A stretch of DNA of 20,664 bases from Pseudomonadota bacterium. Lineage in GTDB: Bacteria; Pseudomonadota; Alphaproteobacteria; Caulobacterales; Caulobacteraceae. The stretch lies in contig JAEWDF010000020.1 in assembly GCA_023390245.1 (NCBI GenBank), forward strand, positions 1-20,664, given 5' to 3'. Below the pieces are notes generated by a model, which was not told where the DNA came from, made no database searches, and saw only the letters and a program-made list of their open reading frames with translations. How positions within the stretch are numbered: position 1 is the stretch's first letter; every line of letters begins with the position of its first letter. Position numbers and translations under genes: made by a program. This document shows positions 20,507 through 20,664 of the stretch, one piece after another.

Positions 20507-20664
20507 TTACGAAGCGCGCTTCTCACGCAGGAGCGTGGAGATGCGAGCGATGTCCTTGCGCACTTCCGAGACCCGGTGGGTCTTTTCCATCTGGCCGGTG
20601 GCGGCCTGGAAGCGCAGGTTGAACTGTTCCTTCTTGAGCTTCAGCAGCTCGTCGGACAGCTGGT
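20507..20664 (-). CDS. rpmC: 50S ribosomal protein L29, C-terminal part (cut by window edge)
   Basis: The last 51 codons and stop are present: QLSDELLKLKKEQFNLRFQA, then ATGQMEKTHRVSEVRKDIAR and ISTLLREKRAS, the typical two-helix L29. The start lies outside the window. Its position before rpsQ is the standard order. Confidence 0.97.
   Translation of the reverse strand, partial: QLSDELLKLKKEQFNLRFQAATGQMEKTHRVSEVRKDIARISTLLREKRAS

Overview
The window is high-GC DNA (not counted, roughly two-thirds G+C by eye) from an alphaproteobacterium, most likely order Caulobacterales, and Brevundimonas or a close relative is my best guess. The reasons are the gene order secY-adk-rpsM-rpsK-rpoA-rplQ, a long LigA of about 780 residues, the style of the ribosomal proteins, and an accessory content of TonB-type, GH3 and lipoprotein peptidase genes. 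The genus is inference; no database was searched.

Left part (1-10,300), accessory and housekeeping genes. A truncated periplasmic GH3 beta-glucosidase gene (minus strand) is preceded by a perfect 14-bp palindrome overlapping its -35 box, next to a LacI-family regulator gene. This looks like a local sugar-responsive repression unit. Next come a probable small one-helix membrane protein (plus), then on the minus strand a lipoprotein of unknown function translationally coupled to an M28-family lipoprotein metallopeptidase. Divergent from these is ligA (NAD+-dependent DNA ligase), followed by a secreted DUF2147-type protein. A spacer of about 320 bp (6666-6987) holds a degenerate inverted-repeat element and a doubtful small membrane ORF. 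Then follow a two-gene ABC exporter of the BcrA/NatA type (ATPase and permease, overlapping), a convergent GcvA-like LysR regulator, a tiny divergent membrane ORF, and a GNAT acetyltransferase.

Right part (10,300-20,664), the spc and alpha ribosomal operons, all on the minus strand. In transcription order: rpmC (cut by the window edge), rpsQ, rplN, rplX, rplE, rpsN, rpsH, rplF, rplR, rpsE, rpmD, rplO, secY, adk, a TonB-like gene, rpsM, rpsK, rpoA, rplQ, then a strong terminator shared tail-to-tail with the GNAT gene. From rpmC to rpmD the genes are packed with gaps of 20 nt or less or 1-nt overlaps. From rplO onward several spacers are 96-157 nt and each contains clear RNA hairpins. A good sigma-70-type promoter lies just upstream of rpsM, so the alpha operon can be transcribed separately.

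The most noteworthy points are the TonB-family gene lodged between adk and rpsM, the set of structured spacers (especially rpmD-rplO, with a hairpin plus U-tract like an internal terminator), and the rpsM leader with its promoter and hairpins. I found no CRISPR array, tRNA, rRNA, integrase or transposase, and no clear evidence for a wholly new multi-gene system.
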